DNA of 64,000 bases from Lysobacter sp. CFH 32150 (GCF_022758295.1 NZ_JALDWJ010000008.1:124001-188000), one strand, 5' to 3'; numbered from the stretch's first letter, positions 43,727 to 53,980 are shown. The notes: generated by a model not told the origin, from the letters alone. Program-made: numbers and translations.

Positions 43727-46700
43727 ATGCGCATAGGGATCGTGCTGCTGTGGCTGTTGTGTGCGTGTGGGTGGGTCACGGCGGGGGTGCCTGAAACCCC
43801 GCGCTTCCGCGTGCTTGGTGTCGCCGAAGGCATGCCGTCGAGCAGCATCAACGCGCTCGCGCGCGACCGTGCTGGCTACGTCTGGATCGCCACGGTCGAT
43901 GGTTTGGCACGTTACGACGGTGTCGACTTCCGCCTGTGGCGCCACGTGCCGGATGATGCAGCGGCGTTGCCGGGGAACATCGTGCAAGCGCTGCATATCG
44001 ATGCGCAGGACCGGGTTTGGGTGGCCACCGAATTCGGCGGCATCAGCATGCTCGACGCGGCGCGCGGCGACTTTCGCCATTACCGGCGGAGCACGCATCC
44101 GCAGATCGGCAGCGACGACACATGGGCCTTCGCCAGTCGGGGCGATGAGCTCTGGTTCGGCACCGCAGACGGCGGTTTGCATCGCCTCGCGCGCGATGGT
44201 CGGATCACGCGCTTTACCGCCGAGGAGGACAACCTGCCTTCGAACACGGTCCTGGCATTGGCGTTCGATGCCGCGGGCACGTTGTGGATCGGCACCGACA
44301 TGGGTCTGGCTCGTTTCGATGGCAAACATATCGTGGCAATGCCGTTGCCCGGCGCGAACACATCGGTGGTCTATTCGTTGAGACGTGAAGACGATGCGCT
44401 TTGGATCGGCAGCGCGGACGGCGTCTTCCGACGCGAAGCCGATGGACGCTGGACGCAGCCGGTGTGGTCACCGATGTTCGAGCGGCCGAATGCATTGACG
44501 AGCATTGCACGCGATCACGACGGCAAGTTGTGGCTTGGCAGCCAGCGTGGCTTGTGGCGGGCGCAGGCGAACGGCGTCCCGGTACCCGTGCCCTTGGGTG
44601 GACCTGGCATTGCCAAGGGCGTGCAGGCGTTGTTGCTGCAAGACGACGGTGCGTTATGGGTCCCGGTGCCGGGTGCTGGTCTGGGGTATCTGCGCTCGGA
44701 TTGGCGTCGCGTTGCACAGTTCACACGCAGTCCGGAGGGGTTGTCGGACGAGCTTTATCGTGCGATCGCACCGGCACGCGATAGCGGCGTCTGGCTCGGT
44801 GGTTTGAACGGCGCCGTCGAGCGCCTGGACGCCACCGGTGCCATCGAACGCCTCGGTGACGCAGAGCGCGAACGCCTCAAGGACCAGCGCTTTTTCTCCA
44901 TCGCGGAAGATCACGCAGGACGTTTGTGGTTGGGGAATTCGTTAGGCCTGATCCGGATCGGCCGCGACGGTACCGTGGACGAATGGCGCAAAGACGATCA
45001 AAACGACGCCGCGCTGGCCGGCCGCATCGATCATTTGCGCGTCGCACCCGACGGCACCCTGTGGTTGTCGGCGAACGGTGGTGGCGTGCAGCAGCGCGAT
45101 CCATCCACCGGTACTGTGCTGGCCGAGGTGACGCCCGGCCAAGACAGCGGGCTCGGTACTGGCGATACCGAAGCCTTGGAGTTCGATGACGAAGGTCGCC
45201 CATGGATTGCCGGCGAGAACGGCTTGGCACGTTGGGACGCAGGTCGCAAACGCTTCGTTGCCGTGGAACCGATGCAGGGGGCACGTGTGCATGCCTTCGC
45301 TTTCGAAGGTGCCGATGCATTGTGGCTGCATCGCGTTACCGGTCTTGAGCGTTACCAAAGGACGAATGGCGCCTGGCGCCGTGCCGCGGCGGCTTCCACC
45401 GACACAGGATTGCCCGCAGTGGAATCCGGCGCGCTACGCATCGATCGCGCGAAGCGCGTGTGGCTGTCGACGTCGCGCGGCCTGTATCGCTGGGATCCGC
45501 ACACCCAGGTGCTGCGGCGGTTCGGTGTCCAGCACGGGTTGAGCAGCCAGGAGTTCGTCGATCGCGCGCTTGCGATATCGGGCGATGGCATGCTCACTGC
45601 GACCACCGCCGACGGCTCTGTCGTGCTGGTGGACACCACTGCCCCGGAGCCGCATGCGAGGGTGCCGGACCTGCGCATCGACTCCTTCGCAGTGCGCCGC
45701 GAAGGACATTGGCAGGATTGGCCGGACGGTCGTGCGATCGAGCTGTCGCCGCAGAAGCATGAGTTCCGGGTCAGCACGCGCCTGCTGGCTTACGACGATC
45801 CGCTCGCCAATCGCTACTGGACGCGGCTTGAAGGCTTCGAGCGCGACTGGGTGGCGCAGGACGCTACCGGTGAGCGCGTGTTCACGGATCTGCCTTCGGG
45901 AGATTACACACTTCGTGCGCGGGCCATTGATGCGGCTGGGAACGCAGCAAGGGAGCAGACATTGAGTTTCCGGGTTCTGCCACCCTGGTGGAAAGCCGGC
46001 TGGGCGACTGCTGCGCCCCTCGTCCTCTGCGCGTTCGTGCTCTGGTGGATCTCGCGTACGTACGACGCCAGGCTTGATCGCCAACATGCGCTGCAGCTGA
46101 GCGAGCAGAAGCGATCGCTCGCCGAACAGGCCTCGCAGGCCAAGACCCAGTTCCTCGCCACCCTCGGCCACGAAGTCCGCACCCCGATGACCGGCGTGCT
46201 TGGGATGACCGAATTGCTGCTTGGCACACCGCTCCAGCAGAAGCAGCGCGGCTACGCCGAGTCGATTCGCAGCTCCGGCCAGCATCTGCTGCGGTTGGTC
46301 AACGATGCGCTGGATCTGGCGCGGGTCGAATCTGGCAAGCTCGAACTGGAGGACGCACCGTTCGACCTGCACATCCTGCTGCAGGAGGTCTGCGCTCTGT
46401 TCGAACCGCTGGCGCAAGCCAAGGGACTCGGTTTCCGCTGTGAATCCGCCAACCTCCCGCGCGGCGTTCGCGGCGATGCGCATCGCCTCAGGCAGATGCT
46501 GCTCAACCTCGGCAACAACGCGATCAAGTTCACCGAGCGCGGAGATGTCGTGTTGCGTGCGACCGCAACGGCGCGCGGCGTGCGGTTTGAAGTCATCGAC
46601 ACCGGGCCCGGCCTCAGCGCCGAGCAACAGGCGCGGTTATTCCGTCGCTTCGAGCAAGCCGAAGGTGCGCGAACCACCGCGCGCTACGGCGGCAGCGGCC

Positions 46701-47218
46701 TGGGTCTCGCGATCTGCCAGGAATTAGCTGCAGCCATGGGCGGGCGCGTCGAAGTCGAAAGCACGCTGGGGCAGGGCGCGACCTTCCGCCTCGACCTGCC
46801 GCTGCCTGCGGCTGAGATTCCTGCCGCGCAAGATGCTGAAACCCGCGATCGGGTCGCGGCGCACCGCATCCTGCTGGTTGAAGACGACCCCACAGTGGCG
46901 CAAGTGCTGGGCGAGTTGCTCCAGGCGCAAGGCCACGTCGTGACGCATGCGCCACACGGGCTGGCGGCACTCGCGGCCTTGCAGTCGGCCGCGCATGATC
47001 TTGCCTTCCTTGACCTCGACTTGCCCGGCATCGACGGTTTCGATCTCGCACGCATGATCTGCGGCCAGGGACATGCCTTGCCCCTGATCGCCCTCACCGC
47101 ACGCGCGGACACCGACGCCGAACCGAAAGCGCGCGTGGCGGGCATGACGGGATTCCTGCGCAAGCCGGTGACTGGAGCATTGCTGACCGCAGCCATCGAA
47201 GCAGCGTTACCCGCGTAA
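43727..47218 (+). CDS. Hybrid sensor histidine kinase with periplasmic two-component propeller and receiver
   Basis: 1163 residues. Signal-anchored N-terminus, then a long periplasmic region with about 14 Reg_prop propeller strands (DRAGYVWIATVDGLARYDG type repeats) and a Y_Y_Y domain (LLAYDDPLANRYWTRLEGFERDW), one transmembrane helix (about residues 755-775), HisKA with H in LGHEVRTPMTGVLG near 815, HATPase_c with NLGNNAIKFTE and GGSGLGLAICQELA, and a C-terminal receiver with phospho-Asp in AFLDLDLPGIDGF near 1095. No output DNA-binding domain is fused, unlike hybrid two-component regulators of Bacteroides. GGAGAGG upstream supports ATG 43727. No cognate regulator lies beside it. Confidence 0.93.
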   Translation: MRIGIVLLWLLCACGWVTAGVPETPRFRVLGVAEGMPSSSINALARDRAGYVWIATVDGLARYDGVDFRLWRHVPDDAAALPGNIVQALHIDAQDRVWVATEFGGISMLDAARGDFRHYRRSTHPQIGSDDTWAFASRGDELWFGTADGGLHRLARDGRITRFTAEEDNLPSNTVLALAFDAAGTLWIGTDMGLARFDGKHIVAMPLPGANTSVVYSLRREDDALWIGSADGVFRREADGRWTQPVWSPMFERPNALTSIARDHDGKLWLGSQRGLWRAQANGVPVPVPLGGPGIAKGVQALLLQDDGALWVPVPGAGLGYLRSDWRRVAQFTRSPEGLSDELYRAIAPARDSGVWLGGLNGAVERLDATGAIERLGDAERERLKDQRFFSIAEDHAGRLWLGNSLGLIRIGRDGTVDEWRKDDQNDAALAGRIDHLRVAPDGTLWLSANGGGVQQRDPSTGTVLAEVTPGQDSGLGTGDTEALEFDDEGRPWIAGENGLARWDAGRKRFVAVEPMQGARVHAFAFEGADALWLHRVTGLERYQRTNGAWRRAAAASTDTGLPAVESGALRIDRAKRVWLSTSRGLYRWDPHTQVLRRFGVQHGLSSQEFVDRALAISGDGMLTATTADGSVVLVDTTAPEPHARVPDLRIDSFAVRREGHWQDWPDGRAIELSPQKHEFRVSTRLLAYDDPLANRYWTRLEGFERDWVAQDATGERVFTDLPSGDYTLRARAIDAAGNAAREQTLSFRVLPPWWKAGWATAAPLVLCAFVLWWISRTYDARLDRQHALQLSEQKRSLAEQASQAKTQFLATLGHEVRTPMTGVLGMTELLLGTPLQQKQRGYAESIRSSGQHLLRLVNDALDLARVESGKLELEDAPFDLHILLQEVCALFEPLAQAKGLGFRCESANLPRGVRGDAHRLRQMLLNLGNNAIKFTERGDVVLRATATARGVRFEVIDTGPGLSAEQQARLFRRFEQAEGARTTARYGGSGLGLAICQELAAAMGGRVEVESTLGQGATFRLDLPLPAAEIPAAQDAETRDRVAAHRILLVEDDPTVAQVLGELLQAQGHVVTHAPHGLAALAALQSAAHDLAFLDLDLPGIDGFDLARMICGQGHALPLIALTARADTDAEPKARVAGMTGFLRKPVTGALLTAAIEAALPA

Positions 47219-47232
47219 GTTGGCGGGTCGCC

Positions 47233-48267
47233 CTACTGGGCGTCGGCGGTCGCTGCGTCGGTCGCGCGCAGGAAGCTGATTACGCCCGGCACGTACGTGG
47301 ATTGATCGTCGTACATCGCCATGTGGCTGCCTTGCGGGCAATACAGGTACTGCCCACGGGGCAGGCGTTTGCTCATCATCTCCATGAAGGCCGGGTCCAT
47401 GGTGTCGTAGCGCGCGCCGATGACGAGGGTCGGAACCTTGATCTTCGCCAGGTCGGCGGTGCGGTCCCAGTCGAGGAGGATGCCGCTGGCGCCGAGTTCG
47501 CTCGGTCCCTGCATCGGCACATAAACCTTCTTGTTGATCTTGGCGAAGGCGCGATTGACCGGGTCGGGCCACTGCGCCATCGGCATGCGCAGGATGTGTT
47601 GTTCGTAATGCGGCTGGAGCAGCGCCATGTAGCGCGGATCGTCGAAGGCTTTCGCGGCCTCCAGGCGCTTGGCCTCGGCCAGGGCAGCCGGGTCCATCTG
47701 CGGCATCAGCACCTTTTCGGCATAGCGGTTGTACGCCGGGATGCTCGACATCATGTTGGAAATGATCAAACCCTTCAGGTGTTGCTGGTACTTGAGCGCG
47801 TATTCCATCGCCAGGATGCCGCCCCAGGAATGTCCGAGCAGGTAGAAGTTGTCGCGGTCCAGTTTCAGCGCCTGCCGTACTTGCTCGACTTCCTCGACGA
47901 AGCGCGCGGTGTCCAGCAACCGCGCATCGTCTGGCTGGTCGCTGTAGGCCGAACCAAGCTGGTCGTAGTAGTAGTACTCGATGCCGGCGCCGGGAAAATA
48001 GCTGTCGAAGGCCTCGAAATACTCGTGCGTCGCACCGGGGCCACCGTGCAATAGCAACACCTTGATCTTCGGGTTGTTGCCGACACGCTTGGTCCAGACC
48101 TTGAAGTCGCCGACCGGGGTGTGGACCGGAATCATGCGGGCGCCGCCGCTGAGGACATCCTCGCGGCCGCTGTTGTCGAAGTAGGCGTCTGGCATGGACG
48201 TTATCGGTTCGCCCGCCGCGACGATCCCGGTGAGCAGCAGCAGGGCAAACAAGGCGAATCGTTTCAT
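47233..48267 (-). CDS. Secreted alpha/beta hydrolase, proline iminopeptidase-like (S33)
   Basis: 344 residues. Signal peptide to about VAAGE, then an alpha/beta hydrolase with oxyanion motif LLHGGPGATHEYFE, nucleophile GHSWGGILAMEYA near residue 135, acid in VIGARYDTMDPAF and final His in PQGSHMAMYDD. It resembles proline-specific aminopeptidases (S33) exported to the periplasm. It converges on the hybrid kinase gene. The substrate is inferred from the family only. Confidence 0.85.
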   Translation of the reverse strand: MKRFALFALLLLTGIVAAGEPITSMPDAYFDNSGREDVLSGGARMIPVHTPVGDFKVWTKRVGNNPKIKVLLLHGGPGATHEYFEAFDSYFPGAGIEYYYYDQLGSAYSDQPDDARLLDTARFVEEVEQVRQALKLDRDNFYLLGHSWGGILAMEYALKYQQHLKGLIISNMMSSIPAYNRYAEKVLMPQMDPAALAEAKRLEAAKAFDDPRYMALLQPHYEQHILRMPMAQWPDPVNRAFAKINKKVYVPMQGPSELGASGILLDWDRTADLAKIKVPTLVIGARYDTMDPAFMEMMSKRLPRGQYLYCPQGSHMAMYDDQSTYVPGVISFLRATDAATADAQ

Positions 48268-48406
48268 CGGTGCGGCTCCGGGCGTGGCTTGCGAGCGAGC
48301 CTAGTAGCGGTTCGTCGCTCATGCAATCGCCCTGGTGGGGCAGCACCCAGGTGCAACCGATGCGCCATCCAGCGTATCCCTGGGGGCAAATTACCCGGGG
48401 AATCCC

Positions 48407-49501
48407 ATGCGCTTGCTTGCCTTGATCCTGTCCGCCGTCGTCCTGCCACTGGCGCAAGCCGCTCCGTTGCAAACCAGCTTGATTCCGCAGCAACTACTCA
48501 TCGAACGTGCGCGCGACGAGCAACGGCTCAATTTCGACCTGATGTTCCAGAATGATGGCGAACAGGCACTGGAACTGGTCCGCCTGGAGCTGACGCTGTT
48601 CGACCGCAACGGCCACTTCTTCGCCCAGCGTCGCCTTGATCGCAACGGCGACAGCAGCACGATGAGCATCCTCACCGTGCCGAACCGTACGTTGCCGGCG
48701 AAAGGACGATTGGTGGTGTTCAATCCATTCACGCAGTTTCCGGCCGATGCCTGGTTGGGTGATTTGCGCTTCGAGGCGGTCTTCAGCGCGGGCGAGAACC
48801 AGCCAGAGCAACGCGTGAGCGTGAAAGTCGTTCCGCGCGCATTCGAACCGAAAACAAAACTCGCGTTGCCGCTGCGTGGCGAAGCGTTCGTCCATGACGG
48901 CCACGACCTCACCGCGCATCACCGCCGGCTCGACATCACCGGTGGCATGACCACCCACTTCGGCATCACCGGCAACTTCATGCGCTATGCGCACGATTTC
49001 GTGGTCACGGATCAGCAAGGGAAATTGTTCCGCGGCGATGGCGCGCAGCCGGAGGACTGGTACGGGTACGGCGCGCCGATCCTCGCCACCGGTGATGGCA
49101 CCGTGCGCGAAATCCACGACGGCATGGCCGACAACCGCAAGGGCGCACCGCCGCCGTTCGACCAAGCCGCGATCATGCAGAACCTCAAGCTGTTCCTCGG
49201 CAACTACGTCCTGCTCGACCACGGCAACGGCGAGTACAGCCTGTTCGCGCACATGCGGCAGGGCAGCGTGAAAGTGAAGCCGGGACAGCGCGTGGCGCGC
49301 GGCGATGCGATCGGTGCGATGGGCATGTCCGGCGATGCCTTCCTGGTGCACCTGCATTACCAGCTGCAGTCAGGTGCGGGCTTCGAGGAAGGACTGCCCG
49401 CCTATTTTGAACATGTCCGCGTGCGTACCGGCGACGGCTGGACCGCGTCGTTTACCGGGCCGGTGGACAGTGGCGACGTGGTGGAAACCACGTCGCCGTA
49501 A
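48407..49501 (+). CDS. Secreted M23 family peptidase-like protein
   Basis: 364 residues from ATG 48407 (GGGG at 48397-48400). Signal peptide to about AQAA, a beta-sandwich domain (about residues 20-150), then an M23/LytM-like domain: NFMRYAHDFVVTD with His and Asp, ILATGDGTVREIHDG and a final HLHYQLQ motif. An insertion (GKLFRGDGAQPEDWYGYG) separates motif parts. Zn ligands are plausible but the HxxxD spacing is unusual, so activity is uncertain. No sequence similarity to the other M23 gene in the N-terminal half. Confidence 0.8.
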   Translation: MRLLALILSAVVLPLAQAAPLQTSLIPQQLLIERARDEQRLNFDLMFQNDGEQALELVRLELTLFDRNGHFFAQRRLDRNGDSSTMSILTVPNRTLPAKGRLVVFNPFTQFPADAWLGDLRFEAVFSAGENQPEQRVSVKVVPRAFEPKTKLALPLRGEAFVHDGHDLTAHHRRLDITGGMTTHFGITGNFMRYAHDFVVTDQQGKLFRGDGAQPEDWYGYGAPILATGDGTVREIHDGMADNRKGAPPPFDQAAIMQNLKLFLGNYVLLDHGNGEYSLFAHMRQGSVKVKPGQRVARGDAIGAMGMSGDAFLVHLHYQLQSGAGFEEGLPAYFEHVRVRTGDGWTASFTGPVDSGDVVETTSP

Positions 49502-49507
49502 CAACGC

Positions 49508-50581
49508 TTAGCGCCGGCTGTAGGCGTGCACTTCGTCGACCAGTGCGGCGACGTGCTCGGGTTGCATGTCCGGCGACAGGCCGTGGCCGAGGTTGAACAC
49601 ATGCCCTTCGCGCGAGCCGCCGTTGCCGGCAGCGTAGCTGTCCAGTGCGATGCGGACCTGAGCACGCACCGCATCGGGTGAACCGTACAGCATCGCCGGG
49701 TCGAGGTTGCCCTGCAGCGCGACCTTGCCTGCGGTGCGGCGTGCGGCCTCCTCCAGTGTCACCGTCCAGTCGACGCCGAGGCCTTCGGTGCCGCTGGCGG
49801 CGAGTTCTTCGAGATATGGCGCGTTGCCTTTGCCGAACAGGATCAGGGGTGTGCGCTCGCTACCTTCGCCACGTTGCAGCTCGCGGGCGATGCGGGTCAG
49901 GTACGGCAGTGAGAATTCGCGATACATCGCCGGCGACAAGACGCCACCCCAGGTGTCGAACACCTGCAGCGCCTGCGCGCCGGCGGCACGTTGCGCGGCG
50001 AGATAGGCGATGACCGCGTCGGTGTTGATCGACAGCAACTTGTGCAGCGCGGCGGGCTCGTTCAGCGCCAGCGCCTTGATCTTCGAATAGTTGTCGCTGC
50101 CGCCGCCTTCGACCATGTAGCAGGCCAGCGTCCACGGGCTGCCAGAGAAACCGATCAGCGGCACCTTGCCGTCGAGCTCGCGACGGATGACGCGCACGGC
50201 GTCCATCACGTAGCGCAACTCGGTTTCCATGTCCGGCACCGCGAGCTTCGCGATATCGGCCGCACTGCGCACGGGGCGCTCGAATTTCGGACCCTCGCCG
50301 TCGGCAAAATACAGGCCCAGCCCCATCGCGTCGGGCACGGTGAGGATGTCGGAGAACAGGATCGCGGCGTCGAGATTGAAGCGCGCCAGCGGTTGCAGCG
50401 TGACTTCGCAGGCGAGGTCCGGGTTCTTCGCCATCGCCAGGAAACTGCCGGCTTTTGCTCTCGTCGCACGATATTCCGGCAGGTAGCGACCGGCCTGGCG
50501 CATCAGCCAGACGGGCGTGCAGTCGACGGGTTCGCGGCGCAGCGCGCGCAGCAGGCGATCGTTCTTCAGGGCAACGGACAA
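49508..50581 (-). CDS. hemE: Uroporphyrinogen decarboxylase
   Basis: 357 residues, family length. Signatures [19 protein letters not shown] near the N-terminus and [19 protein letters not shown] in the middle, and the end [17 protein letters not shown]. It decarboxylates uroporphyrinogen III to coproporphyrinogen III in cytosolic haem synthesis. The WGR gene lies 28 bases beyond its start in the same direction, so it may be upstream in the transcript. Confidence 0.97.
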   Translation of the reverse strand: MSVALKNDRLLRALRREPVDCTPVWLMRQAGRYLPEYRATRAKAGSFLAMAKNPDLACEVTLQPLARFNLDAAILFSDILTVPDAMGLGLYFADGEGPKFERPVRSAADIAKLAVPDMETELRYVMDAVRVIRRELDGKVPLIGFSGSPWTLACYMVEGGGSDNYSKIKALALNEPAALHKLLSINTDAVIAYLAAQRAAGAQALQVFDTWGGVLSPAMYREFSLPYLTRIARELQRGEGSERTPLILFGKGNAPYLEELAASGTEGLGVDWTVTLEEAARRTAGKVALQGNLDPAMLYGSPDAVRAQVRIALDSYAAGNGGSREGHVFNLGHGLSPDMQPEHVAALVDEVHAYSRR

Positions 50582-50609
50582 ATCGGTTCTCGCTTTGAGT
50601 GAGTAGGAA

Positions 50610-50894
50610 TTACGGTTTCGGCGAAGTCGTGTTCCGGGGCGCTTCGGCGCCCTGGACGAACATCAGCTGGAAGCCTTTCTTGAGTTGCAGGTCACGCGCG
50701 TGCTCGAAGGCCGCGGTGGCGCTGGCCTGGTCGAGGTATTGCTCGCGGCGGACCGTGCTCCGTCCGCCGATCTGCCCGGTCTCTCGCACCAGCGTCCACC
50801 CGCCCAGCAGGTCGGGTTCGAGCATCAATTGCACGAAGCGCGGGGCCTCGCGGCCGTCGGGACGTTGTTGCAGGAGCAGGCGCATGGCCTGCAA
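50610..50894 (-). CDS. WGR domain protein
   Basis: 94 residues consisting of a single WGR domain: [27 protein letters not shown] and the tail [17 protein letters not shown]. The signature W-G-R triplet is degenerate here (ETGQIGGRS), but the pattern of the conserved residues around it holds. WGR domains in PARP-like and MolR-like proteins bind nucleic acid; stand-alone ones have no assigned role. The start may be ATG 50894 or 50885. Repeat element B ends 5 bases upstream of the ATG. Confidence 0.75.
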   Translation of the reverse strand: MQAMRLLLQQRPDGREAPRFVQLMLEPDLLGGWTLVRETGQIGGRSTVRREQYLDQASATAAFEHARDLQLKKGFQLMFVQGAEAPRNTTSPKP

Positions 50895-50899
50895 TTGTA

Positions 50900-51164
50900 G
50901 GGCCTGTTAACGCTATCCACGCAGGTCGCGCCAGGCCTGAGGACGTGCGAAGCAAGGAAGAGCGAGGGCGCGTATGTCGATACGTAACTGAGCGATGACG
51001 CGGCATCGCGCGTCCTCAGGCCCGGCCCTCCGGGTTGCTCCTCAGTGGCCACCATGCGGCGCCGCGCGCCTTGACCTTGCAATCAGCAAGGCGCTGCGCC
51101 GCGCAACACCACCTGGCGGCCACTGAGGAGCAACGCGACCTGCGTGGATAGCGTTAACAGGCCC
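50900..51164. repeat. Full cloverleaf intergenic repeat (copy B)
   Basis: 265 bases with perfect 31-bp terminal inverted repeats (GGGCCTGTTAACGCTATCC... at 50900-50930; complement at 51134-51164). Inside are two more perfect inverted repeats: arm 1 (50934-50945 with 51011-51022, 12 bp, containing a CGTAT/ATACG inner hairpin) and arm 2 (51034-51050 with 51118-51134, 17 bp, with an inner CCTTGC/GCAAGG hairpin). The three stems form a three-way junction. It fills the gap between the aroB stop and the WGR start and carries no credible ORF. Inverted relative to copy C. Confidence 0.92.
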
Positions 51165-51177
51165 TGGGGACGGCCCT

Positions 51178-52272
51178 TCAGCCTGCGCGCAGCACGTCCA
51201 GCACCGCCGCGTCAGGCACGCCGGACACGACCCGCGCTGCACCCGCGCCGTCCCACAGCACGAAGCGCAGGCCGCTGGCGGCGGCCTTCTTGTCCAGGCG
51301 CATGCGTGCGAGCAGGGCGTCGGCGTCGAGGCCGGTCGGCAATGCGGTCGGCAGGCCGAAGCGGGCGAGCAGGGCTCGCAGGCGATCGGCATCGTCCGCG
51401 GTCGCCAGGCCCAGCGCCGTCGACAGGCGCGCGGCCAGCACCATGCCGATCGCGACTGCTTCACCGTGGTTGAGGCCGCCGTACCCCTGTTCGGTCTCGA
51501 TTGCGTGGCCGAAAGTGTGGCCGAAGTTCAACAGCGCGCGTTCGCCGTGCTCGAACGGATCGCGCTCGACGATCGCAGCCTTGTGCGCGCAGCTGCGTGC
51601 GATGGCTTCAGCCAGCGCCGCGTCGTCCTTCGCAAGCAACGCATCGACATGGACGTCGAGCCAGTCAAGGAAATCCACGTCTCGGATCGCGCCGTACTTC
51701 ACCACTTCGGCGAGGCCGGCACGCAGTTCACGTTCCGGCAATGTGCGCAGCGTCGACGTATCGGCGAAGACGGCGCGTGGTGGGTGGAACGCGCCGACGA
51801 GATTCTTCCCTTGCGCCAGGTCGACCGCAGTCTTGCCGCCAACCGAGGAATCGACCATCGCCAGCAGCGTGGTCGGCAACTGCACGACGTCGATGCCGCG
51901 CATCCAGCACGCCGCGGCGAAACCGGCGAGGTCGCCGATCACGCCGCCGCCGAGGGCGAACACGCAGGCGTCGCGGGTGGCGCCGAAGTCGGCGAGTTCG
52001 CGCATCAGCTCGGCGAAGCTGTCCAGCGTCTTCGACGCTTCGCCGGCGGCGAGGCAGGTCACCATCACCTGCGCCTGCGTCGATTGCTCCTGCAGGGCTA
52101 CAGCGACGCGTTGCGCGTACAGCGGTGCGACGTGGGTGTCGCTGACCACCAATACATGCCGGCCACGCACATGCGCTGCAAGCATTGCGCCGTCGTCGAG
52201 CAGGCCGGGACCGATCGCGATGCGATACGGCTGCGCGCCGCCGACTTCAACCGTGCGGATTGCGGCGTTCAT
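51178..52272 (-). CDS. aroB: 3-dehydroquinate synthase
   Basis: 364 residues from ATG 52272 (a longer frame over aroK is not coding). Motifs: [17 protein letters not shown] for NAD binding, the [18 protein letters not shown] block, and the zinc ligand HGEAVAIGM plus [13 protein letters not shown]. It closes DAHP to 3-dehydroquinate in the shikimate pathway. It overlaps aroK by 4 bases in the order aroK-aroB. Confidence 0.97.
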   Translation of the reverse strand: MNAAIRTVEVGGAQPYRIAIGPGLLDDGAMLAAHVRGRHVLVVSDTHVAPLYAQRVAVALQEQSTQAQVMVTCLAAGEASKTLDSFAELMRELADFGATRDACVFALGGGVIGDLAGFAAACWMRGIDVVQLPTTLLAMVDSSVGGKTAVDLAQGKNLVGAFHPPRAVFADTSTLRTLPERELRAGLAEVVKYGAIRDVDFLDWLDVHVDALLAKDDAALAEAIARSCAHKAAIVERDPFEHGERALLNFGHTFGHAIETEQGYGGLNHGEAVAIGMVLAARLSTALGLATADDADRLRALLARFGLPTALPTGLDADALLARMRLDKKAAASGLRFVLWDGAGAARVVSGVPDAAVLDVLRAG

Positions 52273-52808
52273 GCAGCTGCTCCACGTTGCCAGCGTTCGT
52301 CGAGCAGGCTCGCCAGTCGCGCTGCCGCATCGACGGGGTCCATGTCGATGGTGTCGAAGCACAGGTCGGCGACTTCGGCGTACAGCGGCTCGCGCGCTGC
52401 CGCCATCTGGCGCAACACGTCCTCGCGATCGTCGCGTTGCAACAGCGGGCGGGTGTGGTCGCGTTCAAGTCGACGTAACTGGCCGGCGACATCGACATGC
52501 AGGTACACGACGTAGCCGCGCGTGCGGAGCAGCCGGCGGTTGTCGGCGTCGAGGACCGCGCCACCGCCGGTGGCGACCAGTTGGCCGTGGCCCGCCAGCA
52601 ATTCGGCCAGCGTCGCGCGTTCGCGGGCACGGAAGCCGGCTTCGCCTTCGCACTCGAAGATCGTCGCGACGGTCGTGCCGGTGTGCGCTTCGATCTCACG
52701 ATCCGCGTCGGCGAAAGCCAAACCGAAGCGCTCGGCCAGGCGCTTGCCGATCGAGGTCTTGCCGGCGCCCATCGGACCGACCAGGACGAGGTTGGGAGCG
52801 GGATTCAT
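52269..52808 (-). CDS. aroK: Shikimate kinase
   Basis: 179 residues. P-loop [16 protein letters not shown] at about residues 11-26, shikimate-binding DADREIE and ATGGGAVLD, and the LID arginine in DHTRPLLQ. It phosphorylates shikimate before chorismate synthesis. First gene of the aroK-aroB pair, divergent from the dodecin gene with a 90-bp spacer. Confidence 0.96.
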   Translation of the reverse strand: MNPAPNLVLVGPMGAGKTSIGKRLAERFGLAFADADREIEAHTGTTVATIFECEGEAGFRARERATLAELLAGHGQLVATGGGAVLDADNRRLLRTRGYVVYLHVDVAGQLRRLERDHTRPLLQRDDREDVLRQMAAAREPLYAEVADLCFDTIDMDPVDAAARLASLLDERWQRGAAA

Positions 52809-52898
52809 ACGGTGATTGTAGCCGCGGCCTTAACGAATGCCGGCCTAGTCTGCTGTTTCCCGGCGGCATCCGCGGCCGGCGCCCAAGGAGAGACTCCG

Positions 52899-53102
52899 AT
52901 GTCGGTAGCGAAGATCATCGAAATCAATGCCGCGTCCAAGACCAGCATGGAGGATGCGGTCAAGGCCGGCCTGAAGAAATGCGCGGAATCGGTCAAGGAG
53001 ATCCAGGGCGCGTGGGTCAACGAGATCAAGGTAGTGACCGATGCCAAGGGCAAGGTCACCGAATGGCGGGTCAACCTGAAGATCACGTTCCTGGTGCAGT
53101 AA
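52899..53102 (+). CDS. Dodecin flavin-binding protein
   Basis: 67 residues, the dodecin length: KIIEINAASKTSMEDAVKAG and the strand GKVTEWRVNLKITFLVQ. Dodecins assemble into twelve-subunit shells that store flavin or buffer coenzyme. AAGGAGAG at 52885-52892 gives ATG 52899 a good ribosome site; the long open frame upstream is antisense over aroK. Ends in a hairpin. Confidence 0.93.
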   Translation: MSVAKIIEINAASKTSMEDAVKAGLKKCAESVKEIQGAWVNEIKVVTDAKGKVTEWRVNLKITFLVQ

Positions 53103-53119
53103 GGCGCAGGTGGCGCCAG

Positions 53120-53147
53120 ACGGCAGGGTTCCCCTGCCGTTCGCATT
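53120..53147. terminator. Hairpin between convergent dodecin and kinase genes
   Basis: ACGGCAGGG (53120-53128) pairs perfectly with CCCTGCCGT (53132-53140), loop of three, followed by a weak T-rich TCGCATTT. It sits just before the convergent kinase stop, so it could terminate either strand. Confidence 0.5.
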
Positions 53148-53963
53148 TCAGAAGCCGATCGGAACGCGATCCGCATCCAGCAGGATCGTGCGGTCCGCAA
53201 TCACGGGCAACGTACGCAGCGCCTGCCGGCTGACGCGCTCGAAGAACTGCACGAAGCGTTTGACCTGCGCTTGCGTCATCGCCGTGCAATCGGGATTCGC
53301 CGCCTGCAGCGTCTGTTCCTGCTGCCAGCGCCATGCGGGCACGATCTCGAAGCCCGGCCCCTGCAGGAACAGGACGCGGTCGAGCCGTTGCCACAACAGC
53401 GAATAGTCCCTTCCGAGTGCGGCATTGCAATAACGACGCCAGGTGCCATCGGCATCTTCGTCGCGCTCCAGCGCATTGAGCGGTGCGACCAGCTCGGATG
53501 GCTGCTGCGCCGGCACTTTCAGGAACCAGCCTTCGAAGATCGCCAGGTCGACATCGTGCATCGTCGGCCAGCGCGACGGCGGCAGGCGGCGATCGGCGAC
53601 CTTGTCGAAGCACGGCAAGCGTGTCGTGCGACCTTCGCGCAGGGCATCGAGCACCTCGCAGGCCAGCGCGACCTCGTGCGTCCCCGGCGGGCCGCGCGTG
53701 GCGAGCAGCGGGTGCACGTCGCGGCCCAGCTGCAGCCGCTCGGGGCGGTCGAGGTAGACATCGTCGATCGAGAGCACCGCCACCCGCAGGCCGCGGGTGA
53801 GCGCCAACGCAGCGACCTGCGCCGACAGCGTCGACTTGCCCGTGCCCTGCAGCCCGGCGATGCCGAGCACGCGGCAATCGCGGGCGAGCGCATCATCGAG
53901 CACGGCCGCGACGAAGCTTGGGGGATAGCCCGGATTCGCCTGCGGATGCGGGGTGGCGGTCAT
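53148..53963 (-). CDS. P-loop kinase, D-glycerate 3-kinase family
   Basis: 271 residues from ATG 53963. P-loop [16 protein letters not shown] near residue 36, Walker B-like [17 protein letters not shown], and the FEGWFLKVP segment follow the GLYK/Tda10 layout related to uridine kinase. Members phosphorylate D-glycerate at C3 or are uncharacterised. The start is 17 bases from the divergent pdxH, leaving no room for two separate promoters; they overlap back to back. Confidence 0.82.
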   Translation of the reverse strand: MTATPHPQANPGYPPSFVAAVLDDALARDCRVLGIAGLQGTGKSTLSAQVAALALTRGLRVAVLSIDDVYLDRPERLQLGRDVHPLLATRGPPGTHEVALACEVLDALREGRTTRLPCFDKVADRRLPPSRWPTMHDVDLAIFEGWFLKVPAQQPSELVAPLNALERDEDADGTWRRYCNAALGRDYSLLWQRLDRVLFLQGPGFEIVPAWRWQQEQTLQAANPDCTAMTQAQVKRFVQFFERVSRQALRTLPVIADRTILLDADRVPIGF

Positions 53964-53980
53964 CGGGCGACAATACCCGA

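Noticed and set aside
50941-51060. Possible small ORFs or ncRNA gene inside the repeat element
   Set aside because: Frames are short and not shared between copies B, C and A; the conserved feature is the pairing.
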